Positions 25,251 through 36,709 of a stretch of DNA of 64,000 bases are shown piece after piece. Below the pieces are notes generated by a model, which was not told the origin of the DNA, did not search any database, and saw only the letters and a program-made list of their open reading frames with translations. Numbering within the stretch: the first letter of the stretch is position 1; each line of letters begins with the position of its first letter. The translations under genes and the position numbers were made by a program. Origin of the DNA: Actinomycetes bacterium (lineage in GTDB: Bacteria > Actinomycetota > Actinomycetes > Actinomycetales > Microbacteriaceae); contig JAEWJX010000082.1 of assembly GCA_023386365.1 (NCBI GenBank), positions 18,723 to 82,722 on the forward strand. The letters are read 5' to 3'.

Positions 25251-28200
25251 CTACCCGACCGGCGTCGGGGTGGCATCGTCGAAGTGGTCGAGCAGGGTGC
25301 CGAGCATGCCGTACTCGCCGTTCGCGGTGCAGGGGTCGTCCACGTGTGCGGCCAGCGCATCCGCCGACACCCGCGCCGGGTCGCGTCCGCAGAGCGCCTG
25401 ACCTTCCGCTTCGAACCGCAGGCGGCTGCGGCTGAACGACGACAGGCTCCACCCGAGCGGCACCGAGATGGCCGGATCGGTCGAGGGTGACGCGACGACC
25501 ACCCCGCCGGGCAGCCCGTCGCGCATCGCGTCGACCGCATCCAGGCACTCGGTGCTCCCCGGCGGGCAGGCGGTGAGGTACGCGTCGGATGCGCGGCGCA
25601 GCCAGGCGGAGGGGGAGGTCTGGGGTCCCTTCGCGCTGAAGATCGCCGCGAGCGGCACGAGCGCCTCGGGGCGGGTGCCGTCGGGGGCGACCAGCACATC
25701 GCTGCCGGGCTCGTTGGTGGCGAACAGCACGATCGGCACCACGAAGGGGCGCGCATCTCCGTCAGCTTGGGCGTTCGTCTCGCGGACCAGTCCGGTCAGC
25801 GCCGGTGCCAGGTCGACCCACGTGCCGAGCGCGCTGTTGTCGGTGGAGCCTCCGTCGACCAGCTGAAGGTCGGCGACATCACGGCAGCCCGCCGGGAGGG
25901 TCTCCGGCGCGATCCGCCCGCCCGGGCTCACGAACGGGAAGCGTGCCGACAGCTCGGATGCGCTCGCCCAGGTGAGGTTCGCCTCGCAGCCGTCGCCGAG
26001 GTAGTCGACCAGGTCGATGGTGCTGGCGAACTCCGCATCCCGCGAGGAGCAGTCCGGTGCCGCCGCATCCGTGACGCCCCCGCTGCCGTCGGTCTCCGTC
26101 CAGCCGCCGTCGCTCAGGTTCAGTTGGCTGACGAGCACCTTGCAGAGCGAGGTGGCGTCGGTCGACCCCATCACCAGGTATCCGGTGGGCGACACCGGGT
26201 CGGCGTCGAACGGTTCCGCGAACTGGGGTGCCTGCGTCTCCCAGGTGGTCTCCTGCATGGCGGTGCGATCGCGCCACCGCCACGCCGTGTCGTGGGGCGT
26301 GCCGGAGCTGGGCACCCGGATGCCGGAGACCGAGCCGACGAGGTCGCCGGCCAGCAGCCCCGCCAGATCCGCGGAGAGTGCGTCGTCGCCGGAGAAGTCG
26401 ATCGTGGTCTGCGCGGCGCCGCCCCCGCGGGCGTTGCCGTCAGTGCGGAACGAGGCCAAGCCGATGCTGCCGCCGCTGGCTCCGGTCGACGCGAAGACCG
26501 CGTCGGCGGCGCATCCGCTCGCCTCCGGCAGTTCGCGCAGCACGTCGACCGTCCAGGTGGCCGCACGGATGCCGCCGCCCTCCGCCGCGACCAGTACGAG
26601 CGGCTTCACCGACACGCCCGCGACTGTGGTCGCGCAGCTCGGACCCTCGTACCAGTCGGTGAACGCGGTCTCGAGCGGCGGGCGGGTGGGGAGCGTTCCG
26701 GATGCGTCGAAGCGCACCGCGTGCAGGCTGGGGGCGTTCTGCACGCTGGCCGCCACCAGCGGCAGCACGACGAGCAGGGTCACGACGGGCGCCGAACGCA
26801 GCCGCAGCACCTGGAACACGTCGAGGGGCAGCCGGCGGCCCAGGCTCAAGGTCAGCCATCCGAGGATCCCCGTCCAGGCGCCCACCAGCAGCACGATCAC
26901 GGCTGCCGCTCCCACGACCGCTGAGATCGCCATCGGCACGATCAGGAACGCGAGCACCACCGCACCGGAGACGCACAGCACCACGATGCCGAGGTGGGTG
27001 AGCAACTGCTGCTGCGCCGCACTCACCGCGCCCGGCTGCACGGCCGCACCCAGGGTCGACACGAGCCCCGTGCCGCCGGGCGCTGCCGGGTCGCCGGCCG
27101 CCCAACGACGGAAGGCGACCGCCGCGGCGACGCCGACCACCAGGAGGCCGGCCGCGAACGCCCACCACCACCCGAACGAGCCCGCGAAGAGCGAGTCGTC
27201 GAACGCCCCCGTCGAGGCGAGCGCGATGGGGGTGACGAGCGCCTTGAACGGCCCGAGTCCGGCGAGCGCCACCCACAGGATGAGCAGCACATCGCCCGCG
27301 CGGCGGGCCGCGACGGCGTCGTCGCTGGTGTCGGCGTTCCGCAGGGCGTCGGGGGAGGTGGTGTTCGAGGCGGCGTGGAATCGGCGGATCAGCCACGAGA
27401 AGAACGGGATGGCCACGAGCACCAGCACGAACACACCGAGCGGCACCCAGTCGGCGGGCGCCCGGTTCTGCGCGAGGCCGAGCGCCACCCCCACGACCGC
27501 GACGACCGCCGCCGTCAGGTACCAGGGGAGGAGAGGCGACGCGGGCCGGGTGTCGGCCCCCAGGGTCGCGAAGTACCGCCGCGCGCGCCCACGCGCCAGC
27601 CAGAGCAACCCCAGGCCGGTGGCGGCGAAGGCGACCAGCGTCCACAGCATCGGCACCACATCGAGGCCGCCGTAGCCCACCCACGACCGGTACACATCCG
27701 GCAGCTGCTCGATCACGCCGTCTGCGGTCATCAGCGACACCACCGCCACCGCGCCGACCGCAATCGCGACCAGCCGCTGCGCGTATATGCCCCGCCATCC
27801 GCTGCTGACGGCGCCGCGCATCGTGTCGCCCGCCACCCGGCTCAAGAACAGGTACCCGAGCACCACCAGCACGGCGGCCCACTTCAGGTAGCTCGCCGCG
27901 GCCTGCACCCCGGCGACCCAGCCCGGCATCCCGCCGAAGCTCAGCAGCATCAGGAGCGCATCCTCGACGAGGTCGGCGACCACCAGCGCACACACGAAGC
28001 GCCTGCCCCAGCGCCGGCTGCGGCTCCCGTCGGGGCTGACCCGGGCGAGGAGGCGCATCAGCAGCACGCCGTAGCAGGCGATGAACAGCAGGTCGGTGAC
28101 GACGTGCGCCCGGATCAACTGCTCCACGGGGAACAGGGCCTCGGCCCAGTCGCCCCACGCCTCCGTCTCGAGGGCGGCACCCACACCGATCACCCCGGAC

Positions 28201-28367
28201 AGCGCGTGCACGCGTCCCGACGGGGAGACGACGTCGGCGATCAGTCGGTCGAGCTCGTTCATCACGATCAGTGCGGCGAGCGCGAGCAGCGCGAGTGCGG
28301 TGGAGGAGAAGACGCTCTGGCGCAGGCGTCGTCTCCAGCCGGAGGGGGGCGGTGCGGCATCGGACAC
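25251..28367 (-). CDS. Large polytopic membrane protein with C-terminal patatin/cPLA2-like lipase domain
   Basis: A 1038-residue protein in two parts. Residues 1-560 hold about 12-13 hydrophobic helices. Residues from about 570 to the end form a soluble domain with patatin hallmarks: oxyanion loop 'AAEGGGIRAATW' (near 592), nucleophile elbow 'STGASGGS' (G-x-S-x-G, near 630) and the dyad Asp in 'LVDGGSTDNSALG' (near 837). Such a Ser-Asp pair hydrolyses acyl lipids. Eight or so cysteines in the lipase part suggest disulfides and an extracytoplasmic face, though this is inference. The GTG start has GGAG upstream; it diverges from a small membrane gene. I know of no characterised protein of this build. 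Confidence 0.8.
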   Translation of the reverse strand: MSDAAPPPSGWRRRLRQSVFSSTALALLALAALIVMNELDRLIADVVSPSGRVHALSGVIGVGAALETEAWGDWAEALFPVEQLIRAHVVTDLLFIACYGVLLMRLLARVSPDGSRSRRWGRRFVCALVVADLVEDALLMLLSFGGMPGWVAGVQAAASYLKWAAVLVVLGYLFLSRVAGDTMRGAVSSGWRGIYAQRLVAIAVGAVAVVSLMTADGVIEQLPDVYRSWVGYGGLDVVPMLWTLVAFAATGLGLLWLARGRARRYFATLGADTRPASPLLPWYLTAAVVAVVGVALGLAQNRAPADWVPLGVFVLVLVAIPFFSWLIRRFHAASNTTSPDALRNADTSDDAVAARRAGDVLLILWVALAGLGPFKALVTPIALASTGAFDDSLFAGSFGWWWAFAAGLLVVGVAAAVAFRRWAAGDPAAPGGTGLVSTLGAAVQPGAVSAAQQQLLTHLGIVVLCVSGAVVLAFLIVPMAISAVVGAAAVIVLLVGAWTGILGWLTLSLGRRLPLDVFQVLRLRSAPVVTLLVVLPLVAASVQNAPSLHAVRFDASGTLPTRPPLETAFTDWYEGPSCATTVAGVSVKPLVLVAAEGGGIRAATWTVDVLRELPEASGCAADAVFASTGASGGSIGLASFRTDGNARGGGAAQTTIDFSGDDALSADLAGLLAGDLVGSVSGIRVPSSGTPHDTAWRWRDRTAMQETTWETQAPQFAEPFDADPVSPTGYLVMGSTDATSLCKVLVSQLNLSDGGWTETDGSGGVTDAAAPDCSSRDAEFASTIDLVDYLGDGCEANLTWASASELSARFPFVSPGGRIAPETLPAGCRDVADLQLVDGGSTDNSALGTWVDLAPALTGLVRETNAQADGDARPFVVPIVLFATNEPGSDVLVAPDGTRPEALVPLAAIFSAKGPQTSPSAWLRRASDAYLTACPPGSTECLDAVDAMRDGLPGGVVVASPSTDPAISVPLGWSLSSFSRSRLRFEAEGQALCGRDPARVSADALAAHVDDPCTANGEYGMLGTLLDHFDDATPTPVG

Positions 28368-28462
28368 GGCGACTCCAACCCTGGGGGTGGTGGGTGGCGC
28401 CCAGGCTACCCCCCCGGTCGCGGGGTGCAGTACAGAATCGCCCGGTTCGCTAGTGTCACCTC

Positions 28463-29050
28463 GTGACCGTGACGCCACCACCACCGCCCGCGCAGCCGAC
28501 GGATTCCCACGCTCACCCGCTCATCACCGACCCGTCGAGTCGGAACGTGTGGGTGCTCGCCGGGGTCGCGGTCGCCGCGATCATCGGATGGATCGTGAAC
28601 ATGGTGGCCGGGTTCGGCTTCCCGTCGAACGCGCCCGTGGAGTGGGTCTACAACGCGGGGATCTCGCTCGACCTGATCGCCGTCGCGATCGCCACCGGCA
28701 TCGGGGCGCTGCTCTCGATCCGGCCGCATCCGGTGAGCAAGGCGCGGGTGTTCCCGTGGCTGGGCCTCGGCTTCTCGCTCATCGCGCTGGTGGGGTGGGC
28801 GCTTGCCTCCGGCGGCATGTGGGACACCCTCCTCTTCGGCGGGCGCGGGCGCTACATGGAGGACGTCGGGGGAGCGTTCTACCTGGGTGCCGTGTGGGCG
28901 CTCGGCGCGATCTTCAGCGCCTACGGCTACCGCAAACCCGCGCATCCGTGGCACAACGCCGCCGCCATCGCCGGCATCGTCCTCTGGGGCGTGGTGCTGG
29001 TGGGTGTGCTGCTGTCGGCGTGCCTCTACGCCGCCGACCTCACCGACTGA
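28463..29050 (+). CDS. Hypothetical four-helix membrane protein
   Basis: Not recognised. A 195-residue protein with a Pro-rich N-terminus ('VTVTPPPPPAQPTDSHAHP') and four hydrophobic helices (about residues 28-52, 67-90, 97-120 and 160-188, with a further weak one near 135-150). A loop near residue 120 reads 'MWDTLLFGGRGRYMEDVG'. It shares a 95-nt divergent region with the membrane-lipase gene, so the two may be coregulated. Start is GTG 28463. Confidence 0.72.
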   Translation: MTVTPPPPPAQPTDSHAHPLITDPSSRNVWVLAGVAVAAIIGWIVNMVAGFGFPSNAPVEWVYNAGISLDLIAVAIATGIGALLSIRPHPVSKARVFPWLGLGFSLIALVGWALASGGMWDTLLFGGRGRYMEDVGGAFYLGAVWALGAIFSAYGYRKPAHPWHNAAAIAGIVLWGVVLVGVLLSACLYAADLTD

Positions 29051-29056
29051 GCGTCG

Positions 29057-30046
29057 TCAGCCGGCCGCCGCCAGCAGTTCCCGCTCCTCGTCGTCGGTGA
29101 GTCCGGCGCGACGCTCGCGGTCGGCGCCCTCGGCGAGCTCCCACGCGAGCATGTCGGCGAGGGTCTGCTCGAGCGGTCGCACCACGAGCCCGGCCTCCCG
29201 GGCGCGGGTGGTGTCGTGCGCGTTGAGCCCGGCGAGCTCCTCCGGCAGCCACAGCGGCAGCGAGCGGGGGCCGGCCCACGGCCCCACCTCGTGGTCGGCC
29301 AGCCACGCCGGGTCACGCAGCACCAGCTCGCCGGAGTAGCCGGCCACCGCACGCGCGGTCGACAGGTGCTCAGTGAGCGGCATCGTGTCGCCGGCGACAT
29401 TCATCACGCCGCCCACGCGGGCGACAGCGGATGCGATGAGCCAGTCGGCGAAGTCCCGCACGTCGAGCAGCTGCACGGGCGTGTCCGCGTCGGGCACCAG
29501 CACGCGACCCGGAACGGCGGGGTGGGCGAACCGAAGCGGCCAATAGCCTCCGCGCCCCGACCCGTCACCGGGACCGCCGATGAGGCTGGGGCGGGCGATG
29601 AGCGAGCGCTCCGGGCCGAACGCGGCGACGACGGCCGCCTCGCACGCCACCTTCGCCGAGCCGTAGTCGTCCATGCTCTCCATCAGGTCGGCGTCGAGCG
29701 GCGGCAGCAGCTCGCCCGACTCGTCCACACCCTGGGTTCGCATGTCGGCGTACACCGAGCACGACGACACGAACACCCAGTGCGCGGTGGCGTCGGCGAG
29801 GGCGGCGACGGCGCTCCGCGCGAAGCCCGGATGCCGGGTCACGTCGATCACCGCATCCCACGACTCGGCCGCGGCCGCGTCGTACGCGCCCGGGTGCCCG
29901 CGGTCGGCGACGAAAGCGCGCACCCCGTACGGCAGCTCGCCCGACTCGCCGCGGGCCAGCACCGCCACCTCGTGCCCGTCGGCGTGCGCCGAGCGCACCA
30001 GTTCCCGTCCGAGCCACGCCGTACCGCCGAGGATGAGGATCCGCAT
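29057..30046 (-). CDS. NAD-dependent epimerase/dehydratase-like (atypical SDR)
   Basis: A 329-residue Rossmann protein. The nucleotide motif is 'MRILILGGTAWLGREL' (GGTxxLGR form) at the N-terminus. 'VFVSSCSVYADM' and 'DYGSAKVACEAAV' give Ser and YxxxK of the SDR core, although the tyrosine motif is 'YGSAK'. The C-terminal half has a substrate-binding region with 'PVQLLDVRDFADWLIASAV'. This subfamily acts on nucleotide sugars or serves as NmrA-like redox sensors; the substrate is unclear. Lies on the opposite strand to the gcv operon, with about 100 nt between its start and the riboswitch. Confidence 0.88.
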   Translation of the reverse strand: MRILILGGTAWLGRELVRSAHADGHEVAVLARGESGELPYGVRAFVADRGHPGAYDAAAAESWDAVIDVTRHPGFARSAVAALADATAHWVFVSSCSVYADMRTQGVDESGELLPPLDADLMESMDDYGSAKVACEAAVVAAFGPERSLIARPSLIGGPGDGSGRGGYWPLRFAHPAVPGRVLVPDADTPVQLLDVRDFADWLIASAVARVGGVMNVAGDTMPLTEHLSTARAVAGYSGELVLRDPAWLADHEVGPWAGPRSLPLWLPEELAGLNAHDTTRAREAGLVVRPLEQTLADMLAWELAEGADRERRAGLTDDEERELLAAAG

Positions 30047-30098
30047 CCCCTTATGCCAGGGGACACCACAGCCTCGCGCAAGTACCGTTCGCCGACGG

Positions 30099-30126
30099 CT
30101 GACGCCGGGTGACCATCGGGTAGGCT
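30099..30126 (+). promoter_or_regulatory. Candidate promoter of gcvTHP
   Basis: CTGACG (30099-30104), 16-nt spacer, TAGGCT (30121-30126), fitting an actinobacterial -10 TANNNT, about 25 nt before the riboswitch. By-eye match only. Confidence 0.4.
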
Positions 30127-30151
30127 GCCCCCGACAACCGAATACTGGCCG

Positions 30152-30340
30152 CACGCGATGCGGGAGAGCCGATGCATCGACGTCGGCACCGAAGGAGCAA
30201 GCCTCCCCGCCAAACTCTCAGGTACGTGTACCGCATCGACAGGCCGCTCTGAAAAGCGATTCCGCTGCGCGGAATCCGCCGATGGTGAAAGCAGCCACCC
30301 GCTGCGAAACTCTCAGGCACCGATGACAGAGGGGGAGTTC
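30152..30340 (+). ncRNA. Tandem glycine riboswitch
   Basis: Two aptamers upstream of gcvT. The first has the conserved 'CGGGAGAGCC' (30161), 'GAAGGAGCAAGCC' (30191) and 'AAACTCTCAGGTAC' (30212). The second has 'AAACTCTCAGGCACC' (30308) followed by 'GATGACAGAGGGGGAG'. These are the diagnostic blocks of the glycine aptamer. In known cases glycine binding turns on the glycine cleavage genes that follow, as here. The 30-nt stretch after it, ending at AGGAGAAC before ATG 30371, would hold the expression platform; no strong terminator stem is obvious there, so control of translation is possible. Confidence 0.93.
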
Positions 30341-30370
30341 CTTGACCGCAACGCGCCAGGAGAACTCGCC

Positions 30371-31513
30371 ATGACATCCGAAGCCCCCGACGAAGCCCGT
30401 CGTTCGCCGCTCGACGCCGTGCACGTCGCCGCCGGCGCCAGCTTCACCGACTTCGCCGGCTGGCAGATGCCGGTGCGGTACAGCTCCGATCTGGCCGAGC
30501 ATCACGCCGTGCGCACCGCCGCGGGCCTCTTCGACCTCAGTCACATGGCCGAGATCCTGGTGCTGGGGCCCGAGGCGGCGGCCGCCCTCGACTACGCCCT
30601 CGCGGGCCGTATCTCCGCCGTGCAGGAGGGTCAGGCGAAGTACAGCCTGCTGCTCGCCGAGGACGGCGGCGTCATCGACGACCTCGTCGTCTACCGCACC
30701 GGCCCCGACCGCTTCCTGGTGGTCGCGAACGCCGGCAACCGCCAGGCGGCGGCCGACGCGCTCCGCGAGCGTGCCGCATCCTTCGACTGCGTCGTCGACG
30801 ACGAATCCGACGACGTCGCGCTGGTCGCGCTGCAGGGGCCGCGCGCTGAGGAGATCCTGCGGAACGTCGACGGCTTCGACATCCCCGAACTCGACGGCCT
30901 GCGCTACTACCGCGCCATCACCGGCGACTTTCGCGGTCACGAGGTGCTCGTCGGCCGCACCGGCTACACCGGCGAGGACGGCTTCGAGTTCTTCCTCGAC
31001 CCGGATGCCGCCCCCGAGCTGTGGGATGCGCTCGCCGAGACGGGTGCGGGCGCCGGCCTCATCCCGTGCGGCCTCGCATCCCGCGACACCCTCCGCCTCG
31101 AAGCGGGCATGCCGCTGTACGGACACGAACTGACCCGCGAGACTTTCCCCGTGCAGGTGGGCCTCGGACGCGTGGTCGTGCTCGACAAGGAGGGCGGATT
31201 CGTGGGCCAGCAGGCGGTGGCCGCCGGCCCCGCCGCCGACGCCCCCGTGCTCGTCGGTCTCGCCGCCGACGGCAAACGCGCCGGCCGTGCCGGCTACCCG
31301 GTGTTCCGCACCGCCGACGCCGACACCGACCCGACTGCCGCCGGCGAGATCACCAGCGGCGCCCTCTCACCCACGCTCGGCCACCCGATCGCGATGGCCC
31401 TCATCCACCCCGACCTCACCGAGGTCGGCACCACCGTCTACATCGACGTGCGCGGAACACGCATCCCCGCCCACGTCGTCGCCCTGCCCTTCTACTCGAG
31501 AAAGAAGAACTGA
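30371..31513 (+). CDS. gcvT: Glycine cleavage system T protein (aminomethyltransferase)
   Basis: A 380-residue tetrahydrofolate-dependent enzyme that takes the aminomethyl group from H protein and releases ammonia and methylene-THF. Recognised by 'FAGWQMPVRYSSDLAEHHAV' near residue 35, 'GLFDLSHMAEI', 'DGGVIDDLVVYR' and the C-terminal 'GRTGYTGEDGFEFF'. ATG 30371 follows AGGAGAAC and lies directly after a glycine riboswitch. Its TGA overlaps gcvH ATG by one base (TGATG), so the operon is coupled. Length is normal. Confidence 0.96.
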   Translation: MTSEAPDEARRSPLDAVHVAAGASFTDFAGWQMPVRYSSDLAEHHAVRTAAGLFDLSHMAEILVLGPEAAAALDYALAGRISAVQEGQAKYSLLLAEDGGVIDDLVVYRTGPDRFLVVANAGNRQAAADALRERAASFDCVVDDESDDVALVALQGPRAEEILRNVDGFDIPELDGLRYYRAITGDFRGHEVLVGRTGYTGEDGFEFFLDPDAAPELWDALAETGAGAGLIPCGLASRDTLRLEAGMPLYGHELTRETFPVQVGLGRVVVLDKEGGFVGQQAVAAGPAADAPVLVGLAADGKRAGRAGYPVFRTADADTDPTAAGEITSGALSPTLGHPIAMALIHPDLTEVGTTVYIDVRGTRIPAHVVALPFYSRKKN

Positions 31514-31883
31514 TGACGCTCGACGCCTCCCTCAAGTACACGGCCGAACACGAGTGGGTCGCCGTCGACGGCGACGTCGCCCGCATCGGCATCACCGCCT
31601 ACGCGGCCGACAAGCTCGGCGACGTGGTGTTCGTCGACCTGCCGAAGGTGGGGCAGGCGGTCGTCGCCGGACGCGTCGTCGGCGAGATCGAGTCGACCAA
31701 GTCGGTGGGCGAGCTGTACGCGCCCCTCGACGGCGAGATCGTCGAATCGAACGACGCCGTCGTCGACGACCCGTCGCTGGTGAACTCGGACCCGTTCGGG
31801 GCCGGATGGATGATCGCCGTGCGCTTCACCGAACTGCCGACCCTCCTCACCGCGGACGAGTACGCCGCGCTCACCGCCGAGTG

Positions 31884-31884
<1 letters not shown>
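31513..31884 (+). CDS. gcvH: Glycine cleavage system H protein (lipoyl carrier)
   Basis: A 123-residue carrier that shuttles the aminomethyl group on a lipoyl-lysine between P, T and L proteins. The lipoylated Lys lies in 'GEIESTKSVGELYAPL' (near residue 63). The N-terminus 'LKYTAEHEWVAVDGDVARIG' and 'VNSDPFGAGWMIAVR' are family hallmarks. Start and stop each overlap neighbours by one base. The L protein (lipoamide dehydrogenase) is not here and would be shared with other complexes. Confidence 0.97.
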
Positions 31885-34754
<2,870 letters not shown>

Positions 34755-34761
34755 TCGGTTC

Positions 34762-34822
34762 GGGAGGACGACACGCGGTGGGCCGGCGCGCAGCCGGCCT
34801 GCCGCGGCGCGTCATCCTCCCC
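34762..34822 (+). terminator. Long hairpin after gcvP
   Basis: Inner perfect stem GGCCGGC/GCCGGCC (34781-34799) extended by an imperfect outer stem GGGAGGACGAC.../...GTCATCCTCCC. It lies 8 nt after the gcvP stop and just before the convergent peroxiredoxin gene, so it could end transcripts from both sides. No T-run. Confidence 0.55.
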
Positions 34823-34833
34823 GCGGGACCAGA

Positions 34834-35358
34834 TCAGGCGGGAGGCGGCGGCAGCGCGTAGCGAGTCTGGTTGACCGTGGGCTCCGGGAACAGGCGCCGC
34901 AGCTCTTCGCGGATCTGTTCGGCGCTGCGGTAGGTGAGGCCGAGCATGGCGACGTGCTTCCAGCGGATGACGCCGTCGCCGTCGAGGATGAACACGGAGC
35001 GGCGTACGGCAAGGTTGCCGAGCATCACGCCGTAGTCGCGGGAGACGCGCTGCGTGTCGGCGAGCAGCGGGAAGCTGATGCCCTGGGCACGGGCGAACTC
35101 TTCGTGGCTCTCAACGCCCTGCAGGCTGATGCCCCACACCTGGGCGCCGAGGTCTTCGAAGCCTTTGAGCTGGTCCTGGTAGCTGCAGAGCTGCTCGGTG
35201 CAGACCTTGCTGGCGTCGAGGGGGTAGAAGGCGAGCACGAGCGGCTTGCCGCGGGCGGCGGCGAGGCTGAAGGGCGCGTGCTCGACGGTGCCGTCATGGA
35301 ACCGGATGCCGTCGAGGGTGAAGTCGGGGGCGGTGTCGCCGATCTCGGTCCCTGTCAC
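34834..35358 (-). CDS. AhpE/BCP-type peroxiredoxin
   Basis: A 174-residue thioredoxin-fold peroxidase. The peroxidatic Cys is in 'YPLDASKVCTEQLCSY' (P-x3-S-x2-C), with a second Cys five residues on, in the position of the resolving Cys of BCP-type enzymes. The C-terminus is extended by 'ALPPPPA'. Expected to reduce H2O2 and organic peroxides with a thiol donor. GTG start. No partner reductase is nearby. Convergent with gcvP. Confidence 0.9.
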   Translation of the reverse strand: MTGTEIGDTAPDFTLDGIRFHDGTVEHAPFSLAAARGKPLVLAFYPLDASKVCTEQLCSYQDQLKGFEDLGAQVWGISLQGVESHEEFARAQGISFPLLADTQRVSRDYGVMLGNLAVRRSVFILDGDGVIRWKHVAMLGLTYRSAEQIREELRRLFPEPTVNQTRYALPPPPA

Positions 35359-35432
35359 TTGCCTGATTTTACGTGACGCGTCATCGTTTGCGGCGCGCGC
35401 GGACTACCCCGGTCCGGGGGCCAGTTCGGCGC

Positions 35433-35588
35433 TCAGGCGGGCGGCGGCGGAAGGTCGAAGCGGGTGGCGCTCGTTCCGGGCGGCGGGAGTTCGAAGCGGG
35501 GCGCGCCTGTCGGCGGCGGAGGGAGCTCGGGTGCGGGCTCCGACGTCGTCGTCTCGGCCTCCGCCTCCCCCTGGTGGGGCGTGGACAT
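35433..35588 (-). CDS. Small Pro/Glu-rich protein (51 aa), uncertain
   Basis: An ATG at 35588 begins 'MSTPHQGEAEAETTTSEPAP', and the C-terminal half repeats Pro-rich units of the type APRFELPPPG / ATRFDLPPPP. It lies 41 nt after the CPBP gene stop on the same strand with no Shine-Dalgarno, so it may be a real low-complexity protein, or untranslated. The peroxiredoxin just downstream also ends in PPPPA. Confidence 0.4.
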   Translation of the reverse strand: MSTPHQGEAEAETTTSEPAPELPPPPTGAPRFELPPPGTSATRFDLPPPPA

Positions 35589-35629
35589 GCGCGCGAGTCT
35601 ACGGTCGCGTACAGGTGCGGACGAGTCCC

Positions 35630-36436
35630 CTATCCGGGGAGGCCGAAGAGGCCGGGCCAGGTCGCTGCGATCCAGGGGTAGCCGATGAAGACGGCGGCGT
35701 CGAGCAGGAAGTGGGCGACGAGGAACGGCACGAGGCGCCCGGTGCGGTTGTACAGGTATCCGAACAGCAGCCCCATGCCGAGGTTGCCGATGAAGGCGCC
35801 GGGACCTTGGTAGAGGTGGTAGCTGGCGCGGAACACGGATGTGGCGATGATGATCGGCCAGGTGCTCCAGCCGAGCTGGCGCAGCCGGGCGAAGAGGTAC
35901 CCGAGCACGACGAACTCCTCTTGGAGGGCGGCGCGGGCTGCGGAGAGCAGCAGCACGGGCACGGTCCACCAGTGGTCTCCGAGCCCGGAGGGTTGCACGG
36001 CGACGAAGAGGTTGGCCGCGAGTCCTCCGAAGTAGAGGGCGATGCCGGGGATGCCGATGGCGGCGACGAGGGCCACACCCCATCCGATGTCGCGGCCGAC
36101 GCGGGTGCCGTCGATCCCGAGGGCGCCGAGGTGGGGCCGGCGCGGCGACCACAGCAGGAAGCAGACGAGCAGCACGGGGACGAGCGCGAAGGTGATCGAC
36201 AGCAACTGATAGATCAGGTCGAAGATGGGCAGGTCGCTGCGGGACGGGTTGAGGGTGGTGCTCTGGTCGCGGAGGGATTCCTCGCGCGTGTACCGGTAGG
36301 CGAGGGCGACGATGGCGTAGATCGCGGACTGGCCGAGGCCGAGGGCGAGCACGATCGCGATCTCCCACCACAGTCGCGCGCGGGAGGCCGGTGCGAGGTG
36401 CTCGGTGGGGGCAGGCGGGGGAGGGTTGGTGCTCAT
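35630..36436 (-). CDS. CPBP-family intramembrane metalloprotease homologue
   Basis: A 268-residue protein with about seven to eight helices. CPBP motifs: 'AALQEEFVVLGYLFARL' holds the EE pair, but the usual Arg (EExxxR) is Leu; 'FRASYH' gives FxxxH; 'VAHFLLDAAVF' gives HxxxD. With the two glutamates and both histidines present, a Rce1-like site is plausible, but the lost Arg leaves doubt about activity. The N-terminus is Pro-rich ('STNPPPPAPTEHL'). ATG 36436. A small Pro-rich ORF follows on the same strand. Confidence 0.85.
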   Translation of the reverse strand: MSTNPPPPAPTEHLAPASRARLWWEIAIVLALGLGQSAIYAIVALAYRYTREESLRDQSTTLNPSRSDLPIFDLIYQLLSITFALVPVLLVCFLLWSPRRPHLGALGIDGTRVGRDIGWGVALVAAIGIPGIALYFGGLAANLFVAVQPSGLGDHWWTVPVLLLSAARAALQEEFVVLGYLFARLRQLGWSTWPIIIATSVFRASYHLYQGPGAFIGNLGMGLLFGYLYNRTGRLVPFLVAHFLLDAAVFIGYPWIAATWPGLFGLPG

Positions 36437-36616
36437 CCGCGCGCGGGGTGGGGGTGGTCGGGTCTCGCGGCGGGCACGTCCTCGATGCTACGCCGCCTTT
36501 TACTCCCCCTCAGGCGCAGCATTCTGCGAACCCTTGCAATAAAACTGCGCCAAATGAGGCCGATTGCACGATATCCGCTTGTCCGTTTCCTCCTTGTAAC
36601 GATTCCTTGATCCGGT

Positions 36617-36645
36617 TTGGCGGTGAGAAAAACGAGACTTAAGGT
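36617..36645 (+). promoter_or_regulatory. Candidate promoter of the oligopeptide transporter operon
   Basis: TTGGCG (36617-36622), 17-nt spacer, TAAGGT (36640-36645), in an unusually AT-rich stretch (about 36500-36660) of the 273-bp region upstream of the binding protein. The rest of that region holds no gene I can see. By-eye match. Confidence 0.5.
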
Positions 36646-36709
36646 TGCACGCATCACCGCCATGCGTGCCACTCGCGCGCATGGCGTCACATTGTGTACA
36701 GGAGGAATC

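Noticed and set aside
25251..28367. The membrane-lipase protein might be two genes fused by error.
   Set aside because: The frame is continuous with no internal Shine-Dalgarno plus start before the lipase domain that I could see, and the linker is hydrophilic and plausible.
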